A DNA stretch of 64,000 nucleotides from Acidovorax sp. 107 (GTDB lineage: Bacteria; Pseudomonadota; Gammaproteobacteria; Burkholderiales; Burkholderiaceae_C). Location: positions 1,800,501-1,864,500 of the forward strand of contig NZ_QBTZ01000001.1 of the NCBI RefSeq assembly GCF_003058055.1. Direction: 5' to 3'. How positions within the stretch are numbered: position 1 is the first letter of the stretch; each line of letters opens with the position of its first letter. The translations under genes and the position numbers were made by a program. This document shows positions 17,523 to 26,276 of the stretch, one piece after another. The notes under the pieces are model-generated. The model had not been told where the DNA came from and did not search any database. It was given only the letters and a program-made list of their open reading frames with translations.

Positions 17523-19236
17523 ACACACCCCCAACCCGCCGCCCATGGACCCAGTCATGGACCCGGTCACCTTGGCCGTGCTGCGCGGGCGGCTGGAGCA
17601 GATCGCTGACGAGATGGACGCCACGCTGTACCGCAGCGCGTTCAATCCCATCATTGCCGAGGCGCATGACGCCTGCCACGGCCTGTACGACGCCACCACG
17701 GGCGACACGCTGGTGCAAGGCAAGTCCGGCCTGCCGGTCTTCGTGGGTGCCATGGCCTTTGCCGTGCGCGCGGCCATGCGGGCGGCGGGCGAGCGCGGCG
17801 GCATCACGGCGGGCGATACCTGGCTGTTCAACGACCCCTACGAGGGCGGCACCCACGCCAACGACTTCAAGCTGGTGCGCCCATTCTTCCGCAACGGGCA
17901 GCTGTTCTGCTTCTTGGCATCGGCCGCGCACTGGCACGACGTGGGCGGCAACGTGCCCGGCAACTACAACCCGGCCGCCACCGAGTGCTGGCAAGAAGCG
18001 GTGCAGATTCCGCCGGTGCGCATCGTGCGCGGCGGGGTGTTCGACGACGACGTGCTCGCCATCCTCAAGGCCAACACCCGCCTGCCCGACAGCCTGTGGG
18101 GCGACCTGAATGGCCAGCTGGCCGCGCTGGACCTGGGCGAGCGCCGCCTGCACGACTTGCTGGACCAATACGGCGATGCCCAGGTGCAGCAGGCCATGGG
18201 TGAGCTGCGCACGCGCGCCGTCAAGCTCATGCAGTCGCACATCGCGGCGCTGCCCGACGGGCGCTACAGCTTCAGCGACATCCTGGACAACGACGGCGTG
18301 AAGGACGAGCCACTGACCATCGCGCTCGACATGACGGTGCAGGGCGACCGCCTCACGCTGGACTTCTCGCGCACCTCGCCGCAGTGCGCGGGGCCGGTCA
18401 ATATCTCGCGCGCCACGGCCATTGCGGCGTGCTACGTCGCCCTTAAGCACTTGTTCCCCGATGTGCCCGCCAATGCGGGTGTGCTCGATGCCGTGGACTT
18501 TGTGCTGCCCGAGGGGCTGGTCATCAGCGCCGCGCGCCCGCGCCCCGTGGGTGGCTACACCGAAACCATCCTGCGCATGATCGATGTGATCTTCAGCGCC
18601 ACCGCGCAGGCCGACCCCAAACGCGCCATGGCCCAGGCCTACGGCACCATCAACGCGCTGTCCATCGCCGGGCTGCGCACCGATGCCGCCCGCAAGGGCC
18701 AACGCTGGGTGATGTTTAGCTTCTTCGGCGGCGGCCACGGCGGGCACAGCGATGGCGATGGCCTGAGCCACGGCAACGCGCCTATCTCCACCGCCACCAT
18801 CCCGCCGCTCGAAATTCTGGAGGCGGCGTACCCCGTGCGCTTCACGCAGTGGGCGTTGCGGCCCGATTCGGGCGGCAACGGCCAGCAACGGGGCGGCCTG
18901 GGCGCTATCTACGAAATTGAGCTGCTGGAGCAGGATGCCGAGGTCTTCATCTTTGGCGAGCGTGGCAAGGCCGCACCTCAAGGCATTTCGGGCGGTAGCG
19001 CCGGTTCCATGAACGTTTTCAGCTATGAAAACAATAGTGAATGGAAGCAGCCACCCATGCGCTCCAAGATGATTGGCATCCGCCTGAAGCAGGGCGAGCG
19101 CGTCCGCCTGGAGACCCCCGGTGGCGGTGGCTACGGTGCCCCAGCCGCGCGGGATGCGGCAGCGCGTGAGAAGGATCTGGCGATGGGCTATGTGAGCGTC
19201 CCTAACGCACTGAAAGCATTGAAAGGCAAGGCATGA
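17515..19236 (+). CDS. hydantoinase B/oxoprolinase-family subunit (HyuB-like)
   Basis: 573 residues of the HyuB family, the partner of HyuA in ATP-dependent opening of 5-membered lactam, hydantoin or imide rings. Motifs seen are LEQIADEMDATLYRSAFNPI, DTWLFNDPYEGGTHANDF and the Gly-rich FGGGHGGHSDGDG. The ATG at 17515 is used; it overlaps the small-subunit gene. Near the 3' end the segment VFSYENNSEWK is coded by AT-rich DNA matching the dispersed repeat, suggesting an in-frame insertion. HyuA follows with an ATGA overlap; note the B-before-A order. Confidence 0.9.
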   Translation: MAEHTPNPPPMDPVMDPVTLAVLRGRLEQIADEMDATLYRSAFNPIIAEAHDACHGLYDATTGDTLVQGKSGLPVFVGAMAFAVRAAMRAAGERGGITAGDTWLFNDPYEGGTHANDFKLVRPFFRNGQLFCFLASAAHWHDVGGNVPGNYNPAATECWQEAVQIPPVRIVRGGVFDDDVLAILKANTRLPDSLWGDLNGQLAALDLGERRLHDLLDQYGDAQVQQAMGELRTRAVKLMQSHIAALPDGRYSFSDILDNDGVKDEPLTIALDMTVQGDRLTLDFSRTSPQCAGPVNISRATAIAACYVALKHLFPDVPANAGVLDAVDFVLPEGLVISAARPRPVGGYTETILRMIDVIFSATAQADPKRAMAQAYGTINALSIAGLRTDAARKGQRWVMFSFFGGGHGGHSDGDGLSHGNAPISTATIPPLEILEAAYPVRFTQWALRPDSGGNGQQRGGLGAIYEIELLEQDAEVFIFGERGKAAPQGISGGSAGSMNVFSYENNSEWKQPPMRSKMIGIRLKQGERVRLETPGGGGYGAPAARDAAAREKDLAMGYVSVPNALKALKGKA

Positions 19237-21317
19237 GTAGCGGCAAGGTTTCGGACAAGGCTTTGAGCGAGGCGTCCTATGTGGTGGGCGTGGACGTGGG
19301 CGGCACCTTCACCGACCTGTTCGTGCTGGACGAGCGCGACGGCAGCGCCCGCATCGTCAAGGTGCCCAGCACCCGGGGCGAGGAGGCGCGCGGCTTCATG
19401 AATGGCGTGGCGCGCGTGGCCGACTCGGCCGGGCAGATCGCCACCATCGTGCACGGCACCACCGTGGGCACCAATGCGCTGCTGGAGCGCAAGGTGGCGC
19501 GCACCGGCATCATCACCACCCGCGGCTTTCGCGATGTGCTGGAGATGCGCCGCCGCGACCGGCCGCAGACCTGGGGCCTGCGTGGCAGCTTCGAGCCCAT
19601 CGTGCCGCGCGACTTGCGGCTGGAGGTGGACGAGCGCGTGTTGGCCGACGGCACGGTGCACACACCGGTGGATGTGGAGCAGGTCAAGGCCCAGGCCTGT
19701 GCGCTGCTTCATGCTGGCTGCGAGGCCGTCTGCGTATTCTTCATCAACACCTATGCCAACCCCGCCAACGAACAGGCCGCCGTAGCCGCCGTGCGCAGCG
19801 TGTGGCCCAACCCGCATGTGACGGCCGCGAGCGAGGTGCTGCCCGAAATCCGTGAGTTCGAGCGCTGCTCCACCGCCACGCTCAACGCCGCCCTGCAGCC
19901 CGTGGTGGGCAGCTACCTGGAACGGCTGGAAGGCGACCTGCGCACACAAGGCTTTGGCGGTGAACTGCTCATCGTGCAGAGCAACGGCGGCGTGATGTCG
20001 CGCCAGACGGCGTGCGATGTGCCGGTGCGCACCGCGCTGTCGGGCCCGGCGGCGGGCGTGATTGCCTGCGCGGCGATTGCGCGTGCTGCGGGCTTTCCCG
20101 ATGTAATCACGGGCGACATGGGTGGTACCTCGTTCGACGTGTCGCTGGTGGCTAAGGGCGAAGCGGCGCTGGCTGCACAAACGGCCATTGAGTTCGGCAT
20201 GGTGGTCCGCTCGCCCATGATCCAGATCGAGACCATCGGCGCGGGTGGCGGCTCCATCGCCTCGGTAGACGCTAGCGGCATGCTGCAGGTGGGCCCCGAG
20301 TCGGCGGGCAGCATCCCCGGCCCGGCCTGCTATGGCCGGGGCAACACGCGCCCCACGGTGACCGATGCCAACGTGCTGCTGGGCCGCATTGCCGCCGACC
20401 GCCCCCTGGGCGGTGGTCTGCTGGCCGCCATGGACGCACAAAAGTCGCGCGATGCCATCGAGACCCATGTCGCCAAGCCCCTGGGCCTGGACGTGATGGC
20501 TGCTGCCGAAGCCATCCTCACAGTGGCCAACGCCAAGATGGCGGGCGCCGTGCGCGTGGTGTCCATCGAGCGCGGGCACGACCCGCGCCAGTTTGCCTAT
20601 ATGCCGTTTGGCGGCGGCGGCGCGCTGCATGTGTGCGCCATGATGCGCGAGGTGGGCGTGGGCACGGGCATCGTGCCGCGCTACCCCGGCGTGACCTCGG
20701 CCCTGGGCTGCGTGATGGCCGACATGCGCCACGATGCGGTGCAGACGCTGAACAAGCCCCTGGCCGACCTGGACGTGGCCGACCTGCGCCAGCGCGTGGC
20801 CACACTGGCCGCCACCTGCCAGCAACGGCTCGATTCAGCGGGCGTGAAGTTTGTGGAAGTGCAGGAGGTCATTGCGCTCGACATGCTCTACGCCGGGCAG
20901 ACGCACACCGTGCAGGTGCCTGTGGCTGCCGATGCGCTGAGCCACGAGGGCATCCCCGCCGCATTCGAGGCCGCCTACCGCGCCGCCTTCGGCCGCGTGC
21001 TTGACGGTATTGCCGTGCGGGTGATGAACCTGCGCTACGCCCGTGTCGGCGTGCGCCCCAAGTTCGACCTGACGGTGCTGGCCCCGCAGACCACCACGGT
21101 GAACCCCTCGCTGGGTGTGCAGCGTGTGTTCCACGCCGGCCGCTGGTGGGACGCCGCGCGCCACGCACGCCTGGACCTGCCGGTGGGCACCTGTATCGAT
21201 GGCCCGGCCATCCTGGAGCAGCCCGACACCACGGTCTGGCTGGAGCCTGGCTTCAGCGCCACGGTGGACCCGCTGGGCAATCTGCTGGTGCGGGCCGACG
21301 CGGGGGGCGCGGCATGA
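19233..21317 (+). CDS. hydantoinase A/oxoprolinase-family ATP-dependent subunit (HyuA-like)
   Basis: 694 residues with the actin-like ATPase fold of HyuA. GVDVGGTFTDLFVLD lies near residues 19-33, followed by HGTTVGTNALLERK, LSGPAAGVIACAAIA and GGTSFDVSLV. HyuA uses ATP to activate the amide carbonyl, and HyuAB opens N-methylhydantoin, 5-oxoproline and related rings. The product in this operon should be a half-amide of a dicarboxylate, which fits the downstream hydratase and lyase. It is followed by the isochorismatase-fold gene with an ATGA overlap, the same order seen in creatinine-type pathways. Confidence 0.9.
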   Translation: MSSGKVSDKALSEASYVVGVDVGGTFTDLFVLDERDGSARIVKVPSTRGEEARGFMNGVARVADSAGQIATIVHGTTVGTNALLERKVARTGIITTRGFRDVLEMRRRDRPQTWGLRGSFEPIVPRDLRLEVDERVLADGTVHTPVDVEQVKAQACALLHAGCEAVCVFFINTYANPANEQAAVAAVRSVWPNPHVTAASEVLPEIREFERCSTATLNAALQPVVGSYLERLEGDLRTQGFGGELLIVQSNGGVMSRQTACDVPVRTALSGPAAGVIACAAIARAAGFPDVITGDMGGTSFDVSLVAKGEAALAAQTAIEFGMVVRSPMIQIETIGAGGGSIASVDASGMLQVGPESAGSIPGPACYGRGNTRPTVTDANVLLGRIAADRPLGGGLLAAMDAQKSRDAIETHVAKPLGLDVMAAAEAILTVANAKMAGAVRVVSIERGHDPRQFAYMPFGGGGALHVCAMMREVGVGTGIVPRYPGVTSALGCVMADMRHDAVQTLNKPLADLDVADLRQRVATLAATCQQRLDSAGVKFVEVQEVIALDMLYAGQTHTVQVPVAADALSHEGIPAAFEAAYRAAFGRVLDGIAVRVMNLRYARVGVRPKFDLTVLAPQTTTVNPSLGVQRVFHAGRWWDAARHARLDLPVGTCIDGPAILEQPDTTVWLEPGFSATVDPLGNLLVRADAGGAA

Positions 21318-21937
21318 GTCACGCTGCTATTGAACCGCGCCACACCGCGCTGGTCATCATCGACCTGCAAAACGACTTTCTGGCGCCGGATGGCGCCTAT
21401 GCACGCGGTGGCGCCGTGAGCGCTGCCGCCCAGGCCTTGCCGCCCCGGGTGGCAGCGGTGGCCCAAGCGCTCAAGGCGGTGGGTGGCATGGTGGTGGGGA
21501 GCCAGTTCACCCTGTGGCCCGACGCGCAGGGCGAGCCCATGGTGTCGCCCCATCTCAAGGCCTTGCGCCCGTTTCTGCGCCGTGGCGACTTTGCACCCGG
21601 CAGCACCGGCCAGGCCCATGTGGCCGAGATCGCACCGTGGGTGGACGTGTCGGTGTGCAAGGTGGCGTATTCGGCCTTCTTCAACACCCAGCTCGACTGG
21701 GTGCTGCGCCGCGCGGGCATCACCACCGTGGCCGTGTGCGGCATCGTCACCAACGGAGGCGTGGCCAGCACGGTGCGCGATGCGCACATGCGCGACTACC
21801 AGACGCTGGTGCTGTCCGACGGATGCGCGGCCTTCAAGCAAGCAGTGCACGACACCTCGCTGGCCGACATGGCCAACGTGGCCCAGGTGCTGGCCTGCGC
21901 CGACTTTGCTGCCGCTGTGGCGGCTCGTTCCGCATGA
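21314..21937 (+). CDS. isochorismatase-fold hydrolase-like protein with Gly in the nucleophile position
   Basis: 207 residues. The Asp of the family triad is in VIIDLQNDF (Asp17) and the Lys in VCKVAYSAFF (Lys116). Where amidases of this family (maleamate or N-carbamoylsarcosine amidase) have the nucleophilic Cys, in a TxGC-type motif, this protein reads VTNGGVAST, with Gly149. True isochorismatases also lack that Cys, so the reaction may not be a Cys-based amide hydrolysis. From its place after HyuBA I would expect it to act on the ring-opened product. Start chosen at the ATGA overlap. Confidence 0.85.
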   Translation: MSHAAIEPRHTALVIIDLQNDFLAPDGAYARGGAVSAAAQALPPRVAAVAQALKAVGGMVVGSQFTLWPDAQGEPMVSPHLKALRPFLRRGDFAPGSTGQAHVAEIAPWVDVSVCKVAYSAFFNTQLDWVLRRAGITTVAVCGIVTNGGVASTVRDAHMRDYQTLVLSDGCAAFKQAVHDTSLADMANVAQVLACADFAAAVAARSA

Positions 21938-23358
21938 ATGCGCCCATGAGCACGCCCCGCATCTGCCATGCCGAGTATCTACCCGGCACCGTGGCGCAAG
22001 ACGCCCATGTGCCGGTGCTCATCGTGGGTGGCGGCGCTTGTGGCCTCACAGCCGCGCTGATGCTGCACGACGCCGGTGTGGACTGCGCCGTGCTGGAGCG
22101 CGACGCCACGCCACTGGGCTCCTCGGCCCTGTCATCCGGCTTTATCCCTGCGCCCGGCACGCAGGCGCAGCGCGCGGCGGGCATTGACGACAGCCCGGAG
22201 CGGTTTGCCACCGACATCAGCGCCAAGGCCAAGGGCAGGGCGGCGCCGCACCTGGTGCAGGTCTACGCCCAGGCCATTGGCCCGGCGCTGGATGCACTGC
22301 AAGTACGCCACGGCCTGCAGTGGCAGGTGCTGGATGGATTTCTGTACCCCGGCCACAGCTTGCGGCGCATGCACGCCACGCCCGAGAAAACTGGCGTGGG
22401 CCTGATGGGCCGTTTGGCCAACGCTGTGACGGCGGCGGACATTCCGCTGATCACCGAAGCCACGGTGCGCGAGCTGTGGGTCAACGCCCAGCAGCGCGTG
22501 ATCGGCGTGGGCTACGAGCGGCCCGACGGCACGCTGGAGCACCTGGCCTGCGACGCACTCATCCTGGCCTGCAACGGCTTTGGCGGTAACCCGGCCATGG
22601 TGCGCGAGTTGCTGCCCGAGATGCGCGATGCGCTGTTCTCCGGCCACACCGGCAATGACGGCAGCGCCATTGCCTGGGGCCAGGCGCTGGGTGCCCGGCT
22701 GGCCGACCTGGGTGGCTACCAGGGCCACGGCTCCTGGGCCATTCCGCAGGGCGCGCTGATCTCGTGGGCGCTGATGATGGAAGGCGGCATCCAGGTCAAT
22801 GCGCTGGGCGAGCGCTTTCACGACGAGACACAGGGCTACTCCGAGGCCTCGGTGCATGTGCTGGCGCAACCGGGCGGCGTGGCTTGGAATGTGTTCGATG
22901 CACCCATCCTCGCGCTGGCCCGTGGCTTCCCGGACTTTGTGGATGCCGAGGCGGCGGGTGCCGTCAAGCACTGCGACAGCGTGCAGGCGCTGGCGGCTGT
23001 GATTGGCTGTGAAGAGTCAAAATTGATAGCTACTCTCGCAAGCCATACGGGCGGTAGTGGCCAAAATGATGCAAATCACCGCACTTTTACCCGTCCACTG
23101 CAGGCGCCGTTCTGCGCCGTCAAGGTGACCGGCGCGCTGTTCCACACCCAGGGCGGGCTGGACATTGACGCCCAGTGCCGCGTGCTCGGGCAGCACGGCC
23201 AGCCGTTTCCCAATCTGCTGGCCGCAGGCGGCGCCGCGCGGGGCGTGTCGGGCGACGCGGTCTGGGGCTATCTCTCCGGCAACGGCCTGCTCAGCGCCGT
23301 GGCCGGTGGCTACATCGCTGCGCACACGGCGGCAGAACTGACCCGCCAGAAAGTCTGA
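21934..23358 (+). CDS. FAD-dependent oxidoreductase, fumarate reductase/succinate dehydrogenase flavoprotein-like
   Basis: 474 residues. The dinucleotide-binding motif VLIVGGGACGLTAALMLHDAG is near residue 28, with VLERDATPLGSSALSSG after it, and the C-terminal FAD motif LLAAGGAARGVSGDAVWGY closes the fold. The family includes fumarate reductase and 3-ketosteroid dehydrogenase-type enzymes that add or remove hydrogen across a C-C bond next to a carbonyl, which would fit saturating or desaturating the ring or dicarboxylate. A 60-bp stretch (about 23016-23078) coding EESKLIATLASHTGGSG is a dispersed-repeat insertion inside the reading frame. Start overlaps the previous stop. Confidence 0.85.
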   Translation: MNAPMSTPRICHAEYLPGTVAQDAHVPVLIVGGGACGLTAALMLHDAGVDCAVLERDATPLGSSALSSGFIPAPGTQAQRAAGIDDSPERFATDISAKAKGRAAPHLVQVYAQAIGPALDALQVRHGLQWQVLDGFLYPGHSLRRMHATPEKTGVGLMGRLANAVTAADIPLITEATVRELWVNAQQRVIGVGYERPDGTLEHLACDALILACNGFGGNPAMVRELLPEMRDALFSGHTGNDGSAIAWGQALGARLADLGGYQGHGSWAIPQGALISWALMMEGGIQVNALGERFHDETQGYSEASVHVLAQPGGVAWNVFDAPILALARGFPDFVDAEAAGAVKHCDSVQALAAVIGCEESKLIATLASHTGGSGQNDANHRTFTRPLQAPFCAVKVTGALFHTQGGLDIDAQCRVLGQHGQPFPNLLAAGGAARGVSGDAVWGYLSGNGLLSAVAGGYIAAHTAAELTRQKV

Positions 23359-23362
23359 AGAC

Positions 23363-24226
23363 ATGACCACCTCATCGTTGAAAGAACGCCTGCACGAACC
23401 CCGCGCCATGCTGGCCCCCGGCGTGTACGACGCCCTGAGCGCCCTGGTGGCCGAACAGGTGGGCTTCGAGGCGCTGTACCTCTCGGGCGCCTCCATTGCC
23501 TACACGCGCCTGGGCCGCTCGGACGTGGGCCTGACCACCTACACCGAGGTGGAAGACACCCTGGCCCGCATCACCGAGCGCGTGCGCACGCCCGTTATCG
23601 TCGATGCCGACACCGGCTTCGGCAACGCACTTAACACCCAGCGCACCGTGCGCGGCTTTGAGCGCGCAGGCGCGGCCATGGTGCAGATCGAGGACCAGGG
23701 CTTTCCCAAGCGCTGCGGGCATCTGGACGGCAAGACAGTGGTGCCCGTGGCCGAGATGTGCGGCAAGCTCAAGGCCGCGCTGGATGCGCGCCGCAGCGCC
23801 CACACCCTAATCCTGGCCCGCACCGACGCGCTGGCCGTCGAGGGTATCGACGCAGCCTTCGACCGCGCCGAGGCGTACTTGGAGTGTGGTGTGGACGCGC
23901 TCTTCATCGAGGCCCTGCGCACCCCCGAGCAGATGGACGCAGCCTGCCAGCGCTTTGCCCACCGTATCCCGCTGCTGGCCAACATGGTCGAAGGTGGCAA
24001 GACACCGATCCAGAGTGCGGCCGAGCTGCAGCAGCGCGGCTTTCGCATCGTGATCTTCCCCGGCGGCACGGCCCGTGCGGTGGCGCACACGCTGCAGGGC
24101 TACTACGCCAGCCTGCACACGCACCAGACCACAGCGCCCTTCAAGGACCGGATGATGGACTTTGACGGCTTGAATGCGCTGATCGGCACGCCCGAGCTTA
24201 TGGCCCAAGGCCGCCAGTACGAGTAA
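23363..24226 (+). CDS. isocitrate lyase/PEP mutase-family C-C lyase (2,3-dimethylmalate or methylisocitrate lyase-like)
   Basis: 287 residues, the length of the small ICL-superfamily lyases. Active-site loop KRCGH at 116-120 (catalytic Cys118), metal ligands Asp81 and Asp83 in VDADTGFGN, Glu110 in QIEDQ, and NMVEGGKTP. These enzymes split 2-hydroxy-dicarboxylates to a 2-oxo acid and a carboxylate, for example dimethylmalate to pyruvate and propionate. As the last gene of the operon, following an aconitase-type hydratase, it probably performs the final cleavage. Confidence 0.88.
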   Translation: MTTSSLKERLHEPRAMLAPGVYDALSALVAEQVGFEALYLSGASIAYTRLGRSDVGLTTYTEVEDTLARITERVRTPVIVDADTGFGNALNTQRTVRGFERAGAAMVQIEDQGFPKRCGHLDGKTVVPVAEMCGKLKAALDARRSAHTLILARTDALAVEGIDAAFDRAEAYLECGVDALFIEALRTPEQMDAACQRFAHRIPLLANMVEGGKTPIQSAAELQQRGFRIVIFPGGTARAVAHTLQGYYASLHTHQTTAPFKDRMMDFDGLNALIGTPELMAQGRQYE

Positions 24227-24327
24227 ATTCCGCTTCTAAATCATCCGTGTCGTTGTTGCTTCGCCTTGCCGTGCTACAGCACTGTCTGCAGCTTCGCGCC
24301 TAGACACGAATGACTTGGAAACGGAAT
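24227..24327. repeat. long imperfect inverted repeat after the catabolic operon
   Basis: The ends pair over 25 bp with 5 mismatches (ATTCCGCTTC... against ...GAAACGGAAT), and an inner GTGCT/AGCAC pair closes a hairpin of about 100 bases. It starts directly after the stop codon of the lyase gene. It may be a transcription end or a small non-coding mobile palindrome. The rest of the gap to msrA shows nothing clear. Confidence 0.55.
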
Positions 24328-24430
24328 AGCCGCCAAGCCGCACAGAGCCAATGCCCCCGCCCGCACTGCGGCGGGTGAGGGCGCGTACCATGCCGGCAAA
24401 GTTCTTCCCCCGAACTGCATGGAGACCCAC

Positions 24431-24973
24431 ATGGCCCACAACCCACAAACCATCACCCTCGGCGGCGGCTGCTTCTGGTGCACCGAAGCCGTGTTCGACC
24501 GCGTGCGCGGCATCACCGACGTGGAAAGCGGCTACACCAACGGCCACACCATCAACCCCAGCTACGAGCAGATCTGCCAGGGCGACACCGGCCACGCCGA
24601 GGTGGTGCGCCTCACGTTCGACGCCGACGAAATCAGCCTGGAAGAAATTCTGGAAATCTTCTTCCACACCCACGACCCGACCACCCTCAACCGCCAGGGC
24701 AACGACGTGGGCACGCAGTACCGCAGCGGCATCTACTACGACAACCCCGAGCACGGCGAGAACGCCAACGCCATGATCCGCCAGATGTCGCAAGACAAGC
24801 TGTTTGGCGCGCCCATCACCACCGAGGTGAAGCCGCTCTCGAACTACAGCACGGCCGAGGCCTACCACCAGGACTACTTTGCTAAGCACCCCAACGCGGG
24901 CTACTGCGCGTTTGTGGTGGGGCCTAAGGTTGAGAAGTTTCGCAAGACGTTTGCACGGTATTTGAAGGGCTGA
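24431..24973 (+). CDS. msrA: peptide methionine sulfoxide reductase MsrA
   Basis: 180 residues. The catalytic motif GGGCFWCTEAVF has Cys14 as nucleophile, with GYTNGHTINPSYEQIC and THDPTTLNRQGNDVGTQYRS typical of MsrA. It reduces methionine-S-sulfoxide in proteins. The second ATG is chosen because GGAG lies 6 bases upstream of it; the first ATG at 24419 overlaps that ribosome site. Apparently monocistronic. Confidence 0.95.
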   Translation: MAHNPQTITLGGGCFWCTEAVFDRVRGITDVESGYTNGHTINPSYEQICQGDTGHAEVVRLTFDADEISLEEILEIFFHTHDPTTLNRQGNDVGTQYRSGIYYDNPEHGENANAMIRQMSQDKLFGAPITTEVKPLSNYSTAEAYHQDYFAKHPNAGYCAFVVGPKVEKFRKTFARYLKG

Positions 24974-25076
24974 CGCTGCGACGCAGATGACCATCAAGGG
25001 GGCGGCATCTGCATCTTGCTCTGTGGGTTCACCGAAGGGAGGGTGAGCAAATTCCTCGGGGTGACGCTTTGTGCGG

Positions 25077-25103
25077 GCATAATGCAACCCGATTGCGTTA
25101 TGC
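25077..25103. promoter_or_regulatory. candidate Zur operator
   Basis: A 12-3-12 inverted repeat (GCATAATGCAAC, CCG, ATTGCGTTATGC) with 10 of 12 pairs matching sits at the start of the Fur-family gene and covers the first possible ATG (25100). It is the only strong palindrome in the region, so it is the best site for self-repression by the Fur/Zur protein. Its fit to a known Zur motif was not tested. Confidence 0.55.
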
Positions 25104-25123
25104 GCAGTTCATCCGCACCACCC

Positions 25124-25600
25124 ATGCCCTTACCGTCCCCTCAACGTCTCCAGTCCTGGTCGCTTCCTTCCGGCATGCGCGCCACCCGCGCCACCAGGGC
25201 GTTGGCGGCGGTGTACGAAGCACGGCCGGACGCGGCCCTGTCAGAGCCCGAGGTTGAAGCGGCCCTGGCCGAAGCAGGTGTTGCCGTCAACAAGGTCACG
25301 GTCTACCGCATGCTCGACCGTTTTGCCGCTGCCGGGCTGCTGCACAAGCAGGTGGATGCCGCCCGCGTGACGCGGTATGCGCTGGCCCCGCGAGGGGAAG
25401 AGGGTGCTGCACCGCGCTTTGAATGCGACGACTGCCATCGCCAGTTCCGCCTGTCGCAGGGTTCGGCCAAGGTGCAAAAGGCCCTCCGGCAGGTGCTGCA
25501 GGCGCTGGCCACTGCAGGGCATGAGAGCCTGGCGGTGGACGTTGCCGTGCACGGACGCTGTGCCGACTGTGCGCACTCGGCAGAGGGTGCCGCCGCATGA
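25124..25600 (+). CDS. zur: Fur-family repressor, probably the zinc regulator Zur
   Basis: About 158 residues from ATG 25124; ATG 25100 is possible but lies inside the palindromic operator. Winged helix RATRATRALAAVYEARP, with VNKVTVYRMLDRFAAAGLLH as recognition region. A Cys4 structural zinc site is present: CDDC in the middle and CADC at the C-terminus. The genes behind it (ABC ATPase, permease, His-rich receptor) point to zinc rather than iron. Its stop codon overlaps the ATPase start (ATGA). Confidence 0.8.
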   Translation: MPLPSPQRLQSWSLPSGMRATRATRALAAVYEARPDAALSEPEVEAALAEAGVAVNKVTVYRMLDRFAAAGLLHKQVDAARVTRYALAPRGEEGAAPRFECDDCHRQFRLSQGSAKVQKALRQVLQALATAGHESLAVDVAVHGRCADCAHSAEGAAA

Positions 25601-26274
25601 TCCGTACCCGGGGGCTTTCCTACACCTATGCCACGGCTGGCGCGGCGCCGCTGCGCTTTCCGGATGTTGACCTCCGCCAGGGCGGCACGCTGCTGCTGCG
25701 TGGGCGCTCGGGCACCGGCAAATCGACCTGGCTGGCGCTGATGGCGGGGCTGCGCGGTGCCAGCGGAGGTGACCTGTTTGTGGCGGGCACCCAACTGGGC
25801 ACTCAGCGTGGGGCCGAGATTGATGCCTGGCGCGCCCGCAACATCGGCTTTTTGCCGCAGAAGCTGTACCTCAGCAGCGCACTCACCGTGGCGGACAACC
25901 TGGCACTGGCTTACTTTGCAGCAGGGCTGCCGCGCGACGCTGCGGCCATCCACCGTGCACTCAACCAAGTGGGAGTGGCCGAACTGGCCGCGCGCAAACC
26001 GCACCAGCTCTCCGGCGGGCAGGCGCAGCGTGTGGCGCTGGCGCGGGCCGTCCTTTTAGCGCCGCAGGTGCTGCTGGCCGATGAGCCCACGGCCAGCCTG
26101 GACGACGAGGCGGCTGCGGATGCTCTGGCGCTGCTGCAGCACAGCGCCGCGGCCTGCGATGCCAGCCTGGTGATTGCCACGCATGACCAGCGTGTGGTGC
26201 AGGCCTTGGCCGGTGCGCAGACGCTGGATTTGAATGAAATTGCGGCCTACTGCTCAACGGACGGGCGCGAGTAG
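25597..26274 (+). CDS. ABC transporter ATPase, MacB/LolD type, in the zinc locus
   Basis: 225 residues. Walker A GRSGTGKST, signature LSGGQAQRVALARAVLL, Walker B VLLADEPTASLDDE, H-loop VIATHDQRV. Such ATPases drive FtsX-like mechanotransmission permeases rather than classical importers. It is coupled to zur upstream and to the FtsX-type permease 2 bp downstream. Its stop codon lies within a copy of the dispersed repeat. Resembles, from memory, the ATPase of the Vibrio ZrgABCDE zinc system. Confidence 0.88.
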   Translation: MIRTRGLSYTYATAGAAPLRFPDVDLRQGGTLLLRGRSGTGKSTWLALMAGLRGASGGDLFVAGTQLGTQRGAEIDAWRARNIGFLPQKLYLSSALTVADNLALAYFAAGLPRDAAAIHRALNQVGVAELAARKPHQLSGGQAQRVALARAVLLAPQVLLADEPTASLDDEAAADALALLQHSAAACDASLVIATHDQRVVQALAGAQTLDLNEIAAYCSTDGRE

Positions 26275-26276
26275 CT

